Source: Methylosarcina fibrata AML-C10
GTDB lineage: Bacteria; Pseudomonadota; Gammaproteobacteria; Methylococcales; Methylomonadaceae
Assembly (NCBI RefSeq): GCF_000372865.1
Contig: NZ_KB889965.1
Coordinates: 1,447,902 to 1,511,901 of the forward strand
Reading direction: 5' to 3'
DNA: 64,000 bases
A program made the position numbers and the translations under genes. Shown piece after piece: positions 36,174 to 46,360 of the stretch (its first letter is position 1; each line of letters begins with the position of its first letter). The notes under the pieces were generated by a model. That model ran no database searches and was not told the origin of the DNA. It saw nothing but the letters and a program-made list of their open reading frames with translations.

Positions 36174-36606
36174 AAGGTGTCCTTGGTGTGTGTGAAAAAG
36201 ACTGTATGCGACCGGCGTTTTAACCCGGCATACAGCAAAGGGCGCTACGCTGATGGATTCGTCGCAGAAAAGAGGCAAGTCATCAGTTTGCTTGCAATCC
36301 CCTGGGCAAGCATAGCGTGAATTCGGGATTGGAGAAGACGTTTCATCGATTTCAACGATCTCCTCTGCCTCCAGTGTTGAAGGGGGACTTGGTATTGCGG
36401 CGACAATCCAAAGATCTGGCCGGCTTCAGTCATTCATAACAATAGAACTAGACCAAAGCTTAACTAGAAAGTTCACTACCTTTCCGATTATATGACACTT
36501 AGTCTCTTTACATCAATGTACGATACGCTTCATTTGATTCGTAGCCTGCTCCCCGAAGGAAAAATCCCGGACCGGCTTTTGAGTAAGACTAAATGGTGCG
36601 TCGACG
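36174..36606. other. 433-bp leader region before the RRM gene
   Basis: No gene is supported. Because RRM and cold-shock mRNAs often have long structured leaders, the part near 36180-36440 (minus strand) could be a 5' untranslated region. No clear promoter was identified, so this remains a guess. Confidence 0.4.
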
Positions 36607-37374
36607 TTATTGGAGCAGAAAGGTGGCAAAGAGATCCCATACGCCCGTCGTCGCCAGTTGCATGATCAGCGCGTCGGAGAGCACGAGTCCGCCGTATCCC
36701 CACACCAGCCAGGGATTTAAAGACCGCGTCGGCAGCCATTTAACCGCCAGGAAGAGCGCGCCGATTGCTAAAGTCGTAAAAAACGGCCCGAATACCGCTT
36801 CCCAGATCGTGCCCTGATACAGGCTGTTGAGGAAATCGATGCGACTGACCGCGGCCGACATAACGGCCAGGGTGGCCAGCAGCATCATCGATCGGTGAAC
36901 CTCCGGTTGCCGCCGTTTGCTCACGCCGAGAATGACGAAACCGGAGAAGATCAGAATACTGATGATCGGCACAGCCAGAAATTGTTTCGAAGCCAAACCC
37001 CAGATTCTCAAATCGGGCGGACTGAGAAGCGTCGATTCGATCCCGAGCCGAAAGCTAAGGACGACCATGACGGCCGCAAGCCCGGCCCCGATTCGGCCGA
37101 GCAGCCGGTGAACGCGGCGGTTACCGGCCAGAATCAGGAGCGGCTGGGCCACAAACAGCACCATCCACGACGTCATGCCGATGCCGTGCAGAATCAGCAA
37201 CGTCCGGATCGGCGGGGCGAGTTCACGGCCGGGATAGGCTTTGCCGTACAGATAGAACTGCCGGAAACCAAGAAACATCAGTATCAACAGCAATACCGAT
37301 ACGCCCGGATAAAACAGGCGGCGATAATTCGGCGAAGGCAGCTCCTTCGCCATGAGCTTTTCGAGCATTGGCAT
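36607..37374 (-). CDS. polytopic membrane protein of unknown function
   Basis: A 255-residue inner-membrane protein with about seven hydrophobic helices, from VSVLLLILMFLGFRQFYLYG to NPWLVWGYGGLVLSDALIM. Conserved-looking histidines sit in TLLILHGIGMTSWMVLF, RRVHRLLGRIG and QPEVHRSMMLL; the spacing recalls DUF2306 and b-type haem membrane proteins, but this is inference. Three nearby start codons are possible (37374, 37368 and one later); none has a strong ribosome site. It stands between the RRM gene and the rhodanese gene on the same strand with long gaps. Confidence 0.7.
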   Translation of the reverse strand: MPMLEKLMAKELPSPNYRRLFYPGVSVLLLILMFLGFRQFYLYGKAYPGRELAPPIRTLLILHGIGMTSWMVLFVAQPLLILAGNRRVHRLLGRIGAGLAAVMVVLSFRLGIESTLLSPPDLRIWGLASKQFLAVPIISILIFSGFVILGVSKRRQPEVHRSMMLLATLAVMSAAVSRIDFLNSLYQGTIWEAVFGPFFTTLAIGALFLAVKWLPTRSLNPWLVWGYGGLVLSDALIMQLATTGVWDLFATFLLQ

Positions 37375-37561
37375 GGGATGAGTTTTTCTTGTTGTTATGA
37401 TCGGCAGTTGTTTGCATGTTAAGCCCGAGTTTTCCTCACCGGCCTACTCTCAAGCGGTCATTATGGTAAAACCTGAGCGCGGCGCTCGGAAACTCGCTGC
37501 AAAGCGGCATTATAACGCCGCGCCGATAGAATGCAATCGGTATCGGTACGATTGAATCCGC

Positions 37562-37945
37562 TCATTCAAAATCCAGTCCTTCTTTTTTCCAGGCCTCCGT
37601 GCCGCCTTCCAGATTGGTCAGGTTACGGTAACCCAATTCATACAGAGATTTTGCCGCTTCGTTGCCCATGCGTCCGCTTCTGCAATAGAGATAAATCGCG
37701 GCATTTTTATCTTGAGGCAGCTTGTCCAGGTGTTTCCCGATTTCGTCGTACGGAATGAACAGATCGGTGCCGCGGATATGGCGTTGTTCCGGCGTATGCA
37801 CGTCCACCAGAAAAACATCTTCGCTCTGCATGAGCCGGTTGAGTTCGGCCGGCGTTATCATCGTCAGATAATCGGGCTTTTGCTCCCGGCAGCCGGCAAC
37901 GGTAACAAGAAAACACAGGAGAAAAAGGAAATTTTTAGCAGCCAT
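37562..37945 (-). CDS. rhodanese-domain lipoprotein
   Basis: A 127-residue exported protein. MAAKNFLFLLCFLVTVAGC is a lipoprotein signal with lipobox VAGC (Cys19), so the mature protein should be membrane-tethered in the periplasm. The rhodanese fold follows: ITPAELNRLMQSEDVFLVDVH, RHIRGTDLFIPYDEIG, the catalytic loop YCRSGRMGNEAA with the sulfur-carrying Cys, and YELGYRNLTNLEGGTEAW. Rhodanese domains move sulfane sulfur or act as phosphatase-like folds. A longer frame from 38305 reads through the hsp20 terminator and is not real. Substrate unknown. Confidence 0.88.
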   Translation of the reverse strand: MAAKNFLFLLCFLVTVAGCREQKPDYLTMITPAELNRLMQSEDVFLVDVHTPEQRHIRGTDLFIPYDEIGKHLDKLPQDKNAAIYLYCRSGRMGNEAAKSLYELGYRNLTNLEGGTEAWKKEGLDFE

Positions 37946-38066
37946 GGATTTGAAGTTCGTAAAATAAAAGTTTTGAAAGCCGGGGTCTGGTACGGACAGG
38001 AGAAAATTGTCTCGCCCGGGTTTGTGTATGCCGAAGTCGAATGAATTCGCCGCTACCCGGCCGCTG

Positions 38067-38093
38067 AAAAAAACGGAGCCCTGGGGCTCCGTT
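38067..38093 (-). terminator. rho-independent terminator of hsp20
   Basis: On the minus strand, AACGGAGCC pairs with GGCTCCGTT around a 4-nt loop and is followed by seven T (A-run at 38067-38073 on the plus strand). It begins 3 bp after the hsp20 stop. Confidence 0.88.
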
Positions 38094-38096
38094 CGT

Positions 38097-38531
38097 TTAT
38101 TCGTGAGATGCGATGCTGATTTTCTTGGGCTTGACCGCTTCCCTTTTAGGTATGACGATCTCCAGCACGCCGTACTTCGATTTGGCGCTGATCGCTTCGG
38201 CATTGGCGGTATCGGGCAGACTGAATCGGCGGTAAAAAGATCCGTAAGTCCGCTCGATGCGCTTGTAGCCTTCGTGTTGGGCTTTGGCCCCGGTTTGCTT
38301 TTCACCTTTGATGGTCAAGACGCCGTTTTCCATGCTGACGTCGATGTCTTCGGGCCTGACTCCGGGAACGTCGGCCTGCAGCACGAATTTGTCGGGTTCT
38401 TCCTTGATGTCGACCGCCGGAGACCATTCGGCCGTCGCGACGGCGCCTTCGCCCGCACCGGCTTCGCGAGCGCGTTCCAGCTCTTTCTGCAATTGATCCA
38501 ATAAACTCCAGGGTTGGTAGGTATAGGCCAT
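38097..38531 (-). CDS. Hsp20/alpha-crystallin small heat-shock protein
   Basis: A 144-residue ATP-independent chaperone that holds unfolding proteins until DnaK/ClpB take over. The N-terminal WSLLDQLQKELERA is followed by the alpha-crystallin domain: SPAVDIKEEPDKFVLQADVP, GVRPEDIDVSMENGVLTI, the YKRIERTYGSFYRRFSLP strand and YGVLEIVIPK with the C-terminal PKKISI anchor. GAGGAAG lies before the ATG. A sigma-32 type promoter sits 44-72 bp upstream and a terminator directly downstream, so it is a single-gene heat-shock unit. Confidence 0.95.
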   Translation of the reverse strand: MAYTYQPWSLLDQLQKELERAREAGAGEGAVATAEWSPAVDIKEEPDKFVLQADVPGVRPEDIDVSMENGVLTIKGEKQTGAKAQHEGYKRIERTYGSFYRRFSLPDTANAEAISAKSKYGVLEIVIPKREAVKPKKISIASHE

Positions 38532-38574
38532 AACAGCTTCCTCATGGTGATCGTTTTACTTCGGTTGCCCGGTA

Positions 38575-38603
38575 AAATCGGGGCGGCTCTGCGGCTTTTC
38601 AAG
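38575..38603 (-). promoter_or_regulatory. sigma-32 (heat-shock) promoter of hsp20
   Basis: On the minus strand CTTGAAA (38597-38603) is followed, after 13 bp, by CCCCGATTT (38575-38583). This closely matches the RpoH consensus CTTGAAA-N(11-16)-CCCCATNT. Transcription would begin about 35 nt before the ATG. Confidence 0.88.
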
Positions 38604-38642
38604 ACGAAGCTCTGCAAATTGCGAAAAATGTTCTCCGCCTTG

Positions 38643-39092
38643 CTAAAACGACACTAACGATATCAAGTAAAGGCCCACTCCTAAAATCACCAGCCATTTG
38701 ATCTTGTCCAGGGCGTCTATGGAATGCCAGTAAGAAACGGTACGGAGTTTATAATTGGCACAAGCCTGGGTCAGCCTGTCCAGACAGCGGCGGCCCCAGG
38801 AGATCAGCCCACGCAGCAGGCGATAGCCGATATAAAGGCCGGGAACCAGCATGATGTAAAAAACAATCGTTTGAGTGACGTGCAGGCTGGTTTCGAAAAA
38901 ATGCTCGATCAGATGATCCAGCCCCATTTCGATCGCCTCGAACATCAAATGGCCCAATTCAAGCGATACTTCGAGAATATGATGAAACAGTTCGAGTAAA
39001 AATCCGAAAATTTCCGCAGGGAAAAGAATAAGGAGCAACACTCCAAGCAGAACGGACCCGTAATAAATTTTTCGATAAAGGGATGGATTCAT
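38643..39092 (-). CDS. hypothetical membrane protein
   Basis: A 149-residue protein of unknown function. An N-terminal hydrophobic helix (IYYGSVLLGVLLLILFP), a His/Glu-rich amphipathic stretch (LFHHILEVSLELGHLMF and MGLDHLIEHFFETSLHV), a second membrane helix (TIVFYIMLVPGLYIGYRLL) and a third at the C-terminus (IKWLVILGVGLYLISLV) are visible. The His-Glu pairs could bind metal, but that is inference. It is upstream of hsp20 on the same strand, yet hsp20 has its own promoter in between. Confidence 0.6.
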   Translation of the reverse strand: MNPSLYRKIYYGSVLLGVLLLILFPAEIFGFLLELFHHILEVSLELGHLMFEAIEMGLDHLIEHFFETSLHVTQTIVFYIMLVPGLYIGYRLLRGLISWGRRCLDRLTQACANYKLRTVSYWHSIDALDKIKWLVILGVGLYLISLVSF

Positions 39093-39393
39093 TGGCGATC
39101 CTGATAATCCACAACATTTAAATCAAAGACCGGACTCCGTGCCTGTCTCCGATTTCAGAAATCCGGACCGACGCCGATTCCTTCTCCGAAAAAACGACAG
39201 CAGGCGTCTGTCTACGGTTCATACTCCGCCCCCCATTCCTGATGACTCATCCCGCAAGATGAAATCATCCGATCAACACGCATGGAATGCGATCCACCGG
39301 GCACGGCGCCGGCAACAGAAAGTTGCCGGCTCCTCTTGATTGATCCCGGATAAATGACCCGGCCACGCCATGAGAGTTTCCTTGATCGATCGA
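39093..39393. other. 301-bp non-coding region
   Basis: It lies between the hypothetical membrane protein gene and the end of purL. No gene was seen. It contains the hairpin at 39308-39330 listed separately. Confidence 0.45.
39308..39330 (-). terminator. possible purL terminator hairpin
   Basis: GCCGGCAAC and GTTGCCGGC form a perfect 9-bp stem with an AGAAA loop, 63 bp after the purL stop. No T-run follows on the minus strand, so it may be a pause or decay-blocking hairpin rather than a full terminator. Confidence 0.5.
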
Positions 39394-42300
39394 TTATCCC
39401 AGCCACACCCTGGCGTTCCGGAACATTCTCATCCAGGGACCGTACTCGCCCCAATCGTCCGGATGCCACGAATTCTGCACGGTCCGGAAGCAGCGCTCCG
39501 GATGAGGCATCATGATGGTGAAACGGCCGTCGGCCGTGGTCAGACCGGCAATGCCGAACGGTGAACCGTTGGGATTGGCGGGAAAATCGGCGGTTTTCGC
39601 TCCGTAATGATCGACATGGCATAAGGCCACGGCCTGCCGTTCCAGAGCGGTCAGAGGATCGATCGAAAATTCGGCGCGTCCTTCCCCGTGCGCGACGGCG
39701 ACCGGCATTCTGGAGCCCGCCATGCCGGCGAACAGGATCGACGGCGACTTCTGTACTTCCACCATCGACACCCGGGCTTCAAATTGTTCCGACGTATTGC
39801 GCAGGAAGCGCGGCCACAATTCGGCACCCGGAATGATGTCCTTCAATCCCGACATCATCTGGCAGCCGTTGCAGACGCCGAGGCCGAAGGTGTCCTGCCT
39901 TAGGAAGAATTCGGCGAACTGATCGCGCGCGCGCGAATTGAACAGAATCGATTTGGCCCAGCCGCCGCCTGCGCCCAGCACGTCGCCGTAGGAAAATCCG
40001 CCGCAGGCGGCCAGTCCGGTGAACTCGGCAAGGCTCACCCTGCCGCCGAGAATGTCGGTCATGTGCACGTCGATGCTGGTGAAGCCGGCGCGGTCGAACG
40101 CCGCCGCCATCTCGACATGGCCGTTGACGCCCTGCTCGCGCAGAATCGCAATGCGGGGCCTGGCGGACGCAATAAACGGCGCGGCAACGTCCTCTTTGAC
40201 GTCGAAGGTCAAATGGGCGTTGAGCCCCGGATCCTTGTCGTCCCGAATGCGCTCGAACTGCTGTCTGGCGCACTCCGGATTATCGCGCAGAGCCTGCATC
40301 CGGTAACTGACTTCCGACCAGCAGGATTGAAGTTCCCCGCGGCTGGACGCGTACAGGGCTTTGCCGCCCTGAACGACCGTCAATTGCGGCCGATCGGTCA
40401 CCTCGGCGACGACGTGGCTGCAATGGCCGAGACCCGCCTCCGCCAGAAGCGCCATGACGGCATCCAGATCGCTGCGGCGAACCTGGATCACGGCACCGAG
40501 TTCTTCATTGAACAAAATACCCGGCACGTCATTGCCCAGGCCGTCCAGCATCAGCTCCACGCCTTTTCGGCCGGCAAACATCATCTCGGCGACCGCCGCC
40601 AAGAGGCCGCCGTCGGAACGGTCGTGATAGGCCAGCAATTTGCCCTGATCATTCAACGTTTGGATCGTTCCGAAAAAAGCTTTGAAACCGGCAACATGGT
40701 CCAGATCGGGGCACTCGTCGCCCATTTGTCCGCAAACCTGGGCCAGCACTGAACCGCCCAGGCGGTTTCTGCCTTCGCCGAGGTCGATCAAAACCAAGAC
40801 GCTGCCTTCTTCGACGTGCCGCAGTTGCGGCGTCAGGGTTCTGCCGACGTCGGAGACCGGCGCGAAGGCCGTGATAATCAACGACAGCGGCGCGGTCATG
40901 ACTTTTTCGCCCTGCCCGTCCCGCCACACGGTTTTCATCGACAGCGAATCCTTGCCGACCGGTATCGCAATGCCGAGCGCCGGGCATAATTCCATGCCGA
41001 CGGCTTTGACCGTGTCGAACAGCGCCGCGTCCTCGCCTTCGAAACCGGCCGCCGCCATCCAGTTGGCCGACAATTTGACGTCGGACAAGGACGCCACCCT
41101 GGCCGCCGCCAGATTGGTCAGCGCCTCGCCGATCGCCATCCGTCCCGAGGCCGGCGCATCGATGACGGCCAACGGCGTTCTCTCGCCCATCGCCATCGCC
41201 TCGCCGGTCAGCGCGTGAAAGCCCGAGGCCGTGACCGCGACGTCGGCGACCGGCACCTGCCAGGGACCGACCATTTGATCTCTGGCGACGAGGCCTGTCA
41301 CCGAGCGGTCGCCGATATGGATCAGAAAGCTTTTATCGGCCACGGCCGGAAAGGACAGCACGCGCTGGATCGCTTGTTCGAGGTCGATGCCGGCAAGATC
41401 CAGCGGCGCCAGGCGTTTGGCCCGGCGCTGGATCGTCCGTTGCATTTTCGGCGGTTTGCCGAACAGAATCGGCATCGGCAAGTCGACCGGCTTCTCGCCG
41501 AGCAGCGCATCGTTCAGCAGAAGATGCTCTTCGGAGGTGGCCTCGCCGATGACGGCATAGGGGCAGTGTTCCCGCTCGCAAAACGAGCGGAACAGTTCGA
41601 GAGAGTCCGGGCGGATGGCGACCACGTAGCGCTCCTGCGACTCGTTGCACCAGATCTGCATCGGCGACATGCCCTTGTCGGCATTGTGCACTTCGCGCAA
41701 TTCGAAGCGCCCGCCCCGGCCTGAGTCGTGAATGATTTCCGGCACCGCGTTGGACAAGCCGCCCGCGCCGATGTCGTGAATCGAGATGATCGGCGATTCG
41801 CCGCCCAGGGCATTGCAATGGTTGATCACTTCCTGGCAGCGCCGCTCCATTTCGGGGTTTTCGCGCTGCACCGAGGCGAAATCCAGATCCTCGGAGCCGG
41901 CCCCCGAGGCCTGAGAAGATGCCGCGCCGCCACCCAGCCCGATCAGCATGGCCGGCCCGCCCAGAATGATGATCAAGGATCCCGGCGGTATTTCCTGTTT
42001 GTTGACCAGCATGGGTCGAATGTTGCCCATGCCGCCGGCGATCATGATGGGTTTGTGGTAGCCCTGAAGCTGCCGGCCGTCGCTTCCGGGCGTGGGCTGC
42101 TCGAAACTGCGGAAATAACCGGCCAGATTGGGACGGCCGAATTCGTTGTTGAAGGCGGCGCCGCCGATGGGGCCTTCCAGCATGATGTCCAGCGCCGAAG
42201 CGATGCGGCCCGGCTTGCCGTGATCGGCTTCCCAGGGCTGAGGAAAACCCGGAATTTTCAAATGGGACACGGAAAATCCGGTCAGTCCGGCCTTGGGCGT

Positions 42301-43275
42301 CGAGCCGCGCCCGGTCGCCCCTTCGTCCCGGATTTCGCCGCCGGAGCCGGTGGCCGCTCCCGGATGGGGCGAGATCGCGGTCGGATGATTGTGCGTTTCG
42401 ACTTTCATCAGAAGATGCGCGGCCTCCTCGACATAACCGTATTGGCCGGTCACCGGGTGGCGCAGGAACACCCGAGTCTCCGGCCCCGCGACGACCGACG
42501 CGTTGTCGCTGTAGGCGGACAGGATGCCCCCGGGGCTTTTTTCGGCGGTATTGCGAATCATCCGGAACAGGGACTGCGCCTGTTCCACGCCGTCGATCGT
42601 CCAGGACGCGTTAAAGATCTTGTGCCGGCAATGTTCGGAATTGGCCTGGGCGAACATCATCAATTCGACGTCGGTCGGATTCCTGCCCAGCTCCCGGAAA
42701 CTGTGCGTCAGATAATTGATTTCATCGTCCGACAGGGCCAGGCCCAAATCGCCGTTGGCCTGAACCAGTGCCTCGCGCCCGCGTTCGACGACCGCCACTC
42801 TCGACAAAGGCTGAGGCTCGTGATGGCTGAACAAATCCGGTTCGGCCTCGCCGAGCAGCACGCTCTGGGTCATCCTGTCGTGCACCAGAGACGCCACCTG
42901 TTGCAAAACCGCATCGGCCAGCGGCGCGCCCGCTTCCAGTCGGTATTCGACGCCCCGCTCGATGCGGTTGACTTTGGCCAGGCCGCACCGGTTCGCGATC
43001 TCGGAGGCCTTACTGGACCAGGGGGAAATCGTGCCCGGCCTCGGCACAACCAACAATCTTTCTCCTCCCGAGACGGTATTTCCCTGTCCGGATCCATAGG
43101 CGAGCAATTGCCGGAGCAGATCGTCTTCGAGCTCGTTCAAGCGCTCGCTCAAATCGACAAAGTGCAGATAAACCGCCGAAACCGAGTGGATGGAGGCGTC
43201 GGCGTCTTGCAGCCTGTCTAACAATTTGCGGATACGAAAGTCGGAGAGAGCGGAGGTTCCAGGGATAATTAACAT
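39394..43275 (-). CDS. purL: phosphoribosylformylglycinamidine synthase
   Basis: A 1,293-residue single-chain PurL of the proteobacterial type, catalysing the fourth step of purine synthesis: FGAR plus glutamine plus ATP to FGAM. The N-terminal PurS-like region spans about 1-150. The synthetase core has [50 protein letters not shown] and the repeated ATPase half ([15 protein letters not shown]). The C-terminal class I glutaminase has [10 protein letters not shown] with the catalytic Cys, and the MPHPERCFR His-Glu pair. It lies 115 bp after bamC on the same strand and may have its own promoter there. Confidence 0.98.
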   Translation of the reverse strand: MLIIPGTSALSDFRIRKLLDRLQDADASIHSVSAVYLHFVDLSERLNELEDDLLRQLLAYGSGQGNTVSGGERLLVVPRPGTISPWSSKASEIANRCGLAKVNRIERGVEYRLEAGAPLADAVLQQVASLVHDRMTQSVLLGEAEPDLFSHHEPQPLSRVAVVERGREALVQANGDLGLALSDDEINYLTHSFRELGRNPTDVELMMFAQANSEHCRHKIFNASWTIDGVEQAQSLFRMIRNTAEKSPGGILSAYSDNASVVAGPETRVFLRHPVTGQYGYVEEAAHLLMKVETHNHPTAISPHPGAATGSGGEIRDEGATGRGSTPKAGLTGFSVSHLKIPGFPQPWEADHGKPGRIASALDIMLEGPIGGAAFNNEFGRPNLAGYFRSFEQPTPGSDGRQLQGYHKPIMIAGGMGNIRPMLVNKQEIPPGSLIIILGGPAMLIGLGGGAASSQASGAGSEDLDFASVQRENPEMERRCQEVINHCNALGGESPIISIHDIGAGGLSNAVPEIIHDSGRGGRFELREVHNADKGMSPMQIWCNESQERYVVAIRPDSLELFRSFCEREHCPYAVIGEATSEEHLLLNDALLGEKPVDLPMPILFGKPPKMQRTIQRRAKRLAPLDLAGIDLEQAIQRVLSFPAVADKSFLIHIGDRSVTGLVARDQMVGPWQVPVADVAVTASGFHALTGEAMAMGERTPLAVIDAPASGRMAIGEALTNLAAARVASLSDVKLSANWMAAAGFEGEDAALFDTVKAVGMELCPALGIAIPVGKDSLSMKTVWRDGQGEKVMTAPLSLIITAFAPVSDVGRTLTPQLRHVEEGSVLVLIDLGEGRNRLGGSVLAQVCGQMGDECPDLDHVAGFKAFFGTIQTLNDQGKLLAYHDRSDGGLLAAVAEMMFAGRKGVELMLDGLGNDVPGILFNEELGAVIQVRRSDLDAVMALLAEAGLGHCSHVVAEVTDRPQLTVVQGGKALYASSRGELQSCWSEVSYRMQALRDNPECARQQFERIRDDKDPGLNAHLTFDVKEDVAAPFIASARPRIAILREQGVNGHVEMAAAFDRAGFTSIDVHMTDILGGRVSLAEFTGLAACGGFSYGDVLGAGGGWAKSILFNSRARDQFAEFFLRQDTFGLGVCNGCQMMSGLKDIIPGAELWPRFLRNTSEQFEARVSMVEVQKSPSILFAGMAGSRMPVAVAHGEGRAEFSIDPLTALERQAVALCHVDHYGAKTADFPANPNGSPFGIAGLTTADGRFTIMMPHPERCFRTVQNSWHPDDWGEYGPWMRMFRNARVWLG

Positions 43276-43390
43276 GAGACGGTGACAATAATGAAATTAA
43301 AAATACCTTGTGGACAGTAGAAGACCCGTTTGCCGCCTCCGGGAAGAAAGCCCGGCCCGGACCGGCTACCGATCGGCAACGGAACAAGCC

Positions 43391-44278
43391 CTATCGGGCC
43401 CGATCGGCATTGATCGTTTTCTGTATCAACTTCAGCAAGCGCAGGGCCGCCTCGTTTGCCATCGGCTTTCCTGCCCGATTGAGGACGGCCAGATCGGTCC
43501 GCTGATGATCCTCGACCAGTTTGAGCCAGTACTGATTATCCTTAGCTTCAACCCCGCCGAATATAAACAGGAATTCGTCCAGGAAAGAATCTTCCCTGTA
43601 TGGTTTCTCTTCCGGATCATACCGGACGATGAACAAACCGTCTTCGGCATTCCGTTCGATCACTTCCAGAGAGTTTCGGCTCAACGCTTTGCCGACCTCG
43701 TTCCAGGCGACGACTTTTCCTGCGGGGATTCTGAGCCGGCTTTCGCCGTCGTCGTAAACCACGAACTCCACGCGCATTGCTTCGCTTTTGGCGGACGTCT
43801 GATCGTCAGGCTCGGCCGAGGGCGCGACCGTCTCGGCCGAGCCTTCGGCTTCCGTAGGAGCGGCATCCTCGGGGCGCGCTTCGGACTCCGGCGATGCCGG
43901 TTCCGGGCTTGAGGACTCCGTTTCGGAACGAGCCTGTCCGGACGCATTCGGCTCGATGTTCGAAGCCGGCTCGGCGTCGGCCCCGGAATCGGCCGGATTC
44001 TCACTCTTTATGGGCGGCAAATTGGCTTCGTCGAAGCGGCTCTCGGTCCGTGTTGAGGTGGCCGCGTCCGGTGGCGCGGTTTCCGCTGAAGGCGTTTCCG
44101 GCCGTTTGAAAACAGGATTTTCGCTGAGTTGCGGCGGAACCACCAGCGGCGGAATTTCGGTGGTGTACTGGTAATCCTTTTCCTTGTCCGGGAAAAGTCC
44201 TTGAATATAGCTGCAAGCCGACAAATTGACGAAAGCAGCCGCAAAAATAACGGGCAGAACCGGGCGTAGCGTCATCAT
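43391..44278 (-). CDS. bamC: BamC-like outer-membrane assembly lipoprotein
   Basis: A 295-residue lipoprotein of the BAM complex that inserts beta-barrels into the outer membrane. Signal and lipobox end at LSAC (Cys22). After it comes the BamC unstructured lasso (FPDKEKDYQYTTEIPPLVVP). Residues about 60-165 are a Glu/Ser/Pro/Ala-rich low-complexity spacer, much longer than in E. coli. The C-terminal helix-grip domain begins MRVEFVVYDDGESRLRIP and includes VGKALSRNSLEVIERN and NQYWLKLVEDHQRT. It directly follows dapA (3 bp between them), the classic dapA-bamC order. The spacer is a clear deviation from the standard. Confidence 0.9.
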   Translation of the reverse strand: MMTLRPVLPVIFAAAFVNLSACSYIQGLFPDKEKDYQYTTEIPPLVVPPQLSENPVFKRPETPSAETAPPDAATSTRTESRFDEANLPPIKSENPADSGADAEPASNIEPNASGQARSETESSSPEPASPESEARPEDAAPTEAEGSAETVAPSAEPDDQTSAKSEAMRVEFVVYDDGESRLRIPAGKVVAWNEVGKALSRNSLEVIERNAEDGLFIVRYDPEEKPYREDSFLDEFLFIFGGVEAKDNQYWLKLVEDHQRTDLAVLNRAGKPMANEAALRLLKLIQKTINADRAR

Positions 44279-44281
44279 GCC

Positions 44282-45157
44282 TCAAATCACTTCGGCCTGG
44301 CGCATCGCATCGCGCACCGCGTCATGGCAGTCGGGCGTCAGCCAGGTCAACGGCAGACGGATGCCTTTTTTCATCAGGCCCATTTCGGCGACGGCCCATT
44401 TCACCGGGATCGGGTTGGATTGAATGAACAGAGTTTTATGCAGGGCCGCCAGTTTTTGGTCGATTTTCAAGGCCTTCTCGCGGTCGCCCGCGAGCGCGGC
44501 GGCGATCATCTCGTGCACCAGGCGGGGCGCCACGTTGCCGGTCACGGTGATGCTGCCGTTGCCGCCCAGCAAGCAAAACTCGCGACTGGTCGCGTCGTCG
44601 CCGGTGTAAAGGGCAAATTCATCGCCGCTCAGCTCCCGGATCTTTGCGACTCGGGAAAGATCGCCGGTCGCTTCCTTGACGCCGACGATGTTTTTCAGAC
44701 GGGACAGGCGGCCGACGGTTTCCGGCAACATGTCGCAGGCGGTCCGGCCCGGTACGTTGTATAAAATCTGGGGAATATCGACCGCATCGTTGATGGCTTT
44801 ATGATGCAGGTACAGGCCTTCCTGGGTCGGCTTGTTGTAGTACGGCGTCACGATCAGGCAGGCATCCGCGCCCAATTCCCGAGCTTTCCGGGTCAGAGCG
44901 ATGGCTTCGGTCGTCGAGTTGGCGCCGGTGCCGGCGATCACCGGAATTCTGCCTCGTGCGTAGTCGATCACCGATTTGATCACGTCGCAATGCTCCGCTT
45001 CGTCCAGCGTGGCCGACTCTCCGGTCGTGCCGACCGCGACCACCGCGTCGGTCCCTTCGGCAATGTGAAATTCGATCAATCTTCTCAGACTTTCCTTATC
45101 CACCGCGCCGGTTTCATCCATCGGCGTGACTAATGCAACGATACTACCTTGAATCAT
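44282..45157 (-). CDS. dapA: 4-hydroxy-tetrahydrodipicolinate synthase
   Basis: A 291-residue aldolase-type enzyme of lysine and cell-wall (DAP) synthesis that condenses pyruvate with aspartate semialdehyde. Start [17 protein letters not shown]; the [16 protein letters not shown] motif holds Thr44/Thr45; Tyr133 is in ILYNVPGRT; the Schiff-base Lys161 is in [11 protein letters not shown]. All are at the standard positions. It is the first gene of the dapA-bamC operon. Feedback inhibition by lysine is common in the family but cannot be judged here. Confidence 0.97.
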   Translation of the reverse strand: MIQGSIVALVTPMDETGAVDKESLRRLIEFHIAEGTDAVVAVGTTGESATLDEAEHCDVIKSVIDYARGRIPVIAGTGANSTTEAIALTRKARELGADACLIVTPYYNKPTQEGLYLHHKAINDAVDIPQILYNVPGRTACDMLPETVGRLSRLKNIVGVKEATGDLSRVAKIRELSGDEFALYTGDDATSREFCLLGGNGSITVTGNVAPRLVHEMIAAALAGDREKALKIDQKLAALHKTLFIQSNPIPVKWAVAEMGLMKKGIRLPLTWLTPDCHDAVRDAMRQAEVI

Positions 45158-45422
45158 GAACTCTCTCGAACGGAAATGTTACTTTTAAATAATTTGGACA
45201 TTATACCAAGCAAAGAGTCAAAAAGATAAAAGCGCATCGACGTAGGCCGGACTTTTCAGACAGACGGCGAAAGCCGAAAACCGTCATTTTTCTTTTCGCG
45301 GTTAAGACAGATTTAATGACTTTCAATTCAAATGACATTGAATTCATAAGAAAATTTGAATCCCATACAAACTTCATAGCATCAGCGTCATCGTATGCAG
45401 AATGACCAAGCGGAGGTATCCC

Positions 45423-45833
45423 ATGCAAAACAATACCTGGTATTCCGGGTTTGCAAAAACCGCAGCCCGTTTCTGTGGCCAGCCGCGCGTGTTTATCGTG
45501 GCCGTCGGCATTATTGCGGTTTGGGCAATTGTCGGACCCGTCTTTCACTTCAGCGACACCTGGCAACTGGTAGTCAATACCGGCACCACGATTGTCACGT
45601 TCCTGATGGTATTTTTAATCCAGAACACGCAAAACCGCGACACGGAAGCCATCCAGCTCAAGCTCGACGAGCTGATCCGGGCCACCAAAGGCGCTCATAA
45701 TACGCTTCTGGGTCTGGAAGAACTGGCCGAGGACGAGATGGAAGCGTTTCGAAAAAAATATCGGGCGCTCGCCAGAGAAGCCAAAAAAGAACTGGATCAG
45801 GGATACCGCGATACCGGCACGCCGGAACCTTAA
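45423..45833 (+). CDS. low-affinity iron permease family protein
   Basis: A 136-residue inner-membrane protein of the family related to yeast Fet4. Two transmembrane helices are visible: VFIVAVGIIAVWAIVGPVF and LVVNTGTTIVTFLMVFLI, followed by QNTQNRDTEAIQLKLDELIR, which is very typical, and a charged C-terminal coil. ATG at 45423 has a GGAGG site; a 7-residue upstream frame is unlikely. Iron transport is inferred from the yeast relatives and is not proven in bacteria. It is divergent from dapA. Confidence 0.87.
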   Translation: MQNNTWYSGFAKTAARFCGQPRVFIVAVGIIAVWAIVGPVFHFSDTWQLVVNTGTTIVTFLMVFLIQNTQNRDTEAIQLKLDELIRATKGAHNTLLGLEELAEDEMEAFRKKYRALAREAKKELDQGYRDTGTPEP

Positions 45834-45925
45834 GCCGCGGATACTTTTCCGCATCGACAACGTTTTCAGACACTGTTCAAGGAGCATCGAATACAGCCAT
45901 CGGCATGGCTCCCGGAGCCGGCCCG

Positions 45926-46360
45926 TCAACCGGTCGGATTCTCTCTTTCCTTCCTTGCTTCGATGATCGATTGTTGAAGTTCCCGAAGCATCGCCATCGT
46001 CTCCGCTTCAAACTCCAGGCTCAAAGCGTCGCCGATTTCATTCAGCAACTGCGAGTCGATCTCGTCCAGGCTAGTCAGCAGCACTTCTTCTCCATCTTCC
46101 GCAAAAGACGCTTTGATTTGCGTCACCATCTCCTCGACCGCCACTTTTTCGGGATCGGGCGATGACGGCATGTCGCCCAGTCGGTACATCCTGGGCGCCA
46201 GTTTATCGACCAGCGTTTCCCGATGCAGAGCCCGTTTGTGGAGACAGGATTTCAGTCGTTCATCGTGGCCGGCATCGGCGACCCAGTGATAATGTTCGAT
46301 CGATTTGCGGCTTGAGTTGATCACCGTATCGAGCGCAACTTGTTTTTCAGTTCTCAGCAT
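45926..46360 (-). CDS. DUF2383-like four-helix protein (ferritin-like)
   Basis: A 144-residue helical protein. Conserved-looking residues include RKSIEHYHWVADAGHDERLK, HKRALHRETLVDKL and an Asp/Glu-rich second half (VTQIKASFAEDGEEVLLTSL), typical of the PA2169/DUF2383 ferritin-like group. A metal-binding bundle is possible but not shown. ATG at 46360 overlaps the end of the lipid kinase gene by 14 bp, so it is the last gene of an overlapping four-gene operon (AsmA, small ORF, kinase, this gene). Confidence 0.75.
   Translation of the reverse strand: MLRTEKQVALDTVINSSRKSIEHYHWVADAGHDERLKSCLHKRALHRETLVDKLAPRMYRLGDMPSSPDPEKVAVEEMVTQIKASFAEDGEEVLLTSLDEIDSQLLNEIGDALSLEFEAETMAMLRELQQSIIEARKERENPTG

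Noticed and set aside
37562-38305. A 247-residue version of the rhodanese protein
   Set aside because: It reads through the hsp20 terminator and part of hsp20 in another frame. The lipoprotein signal beginning at ATG 37945 is clearly the true start.
41728-43221. A 497-residue plus-strand open frame
   Set aside because: It lies wholly antisense to purL, which is certain from its motifs; its sequence is low-information and lacks a ribosome site.
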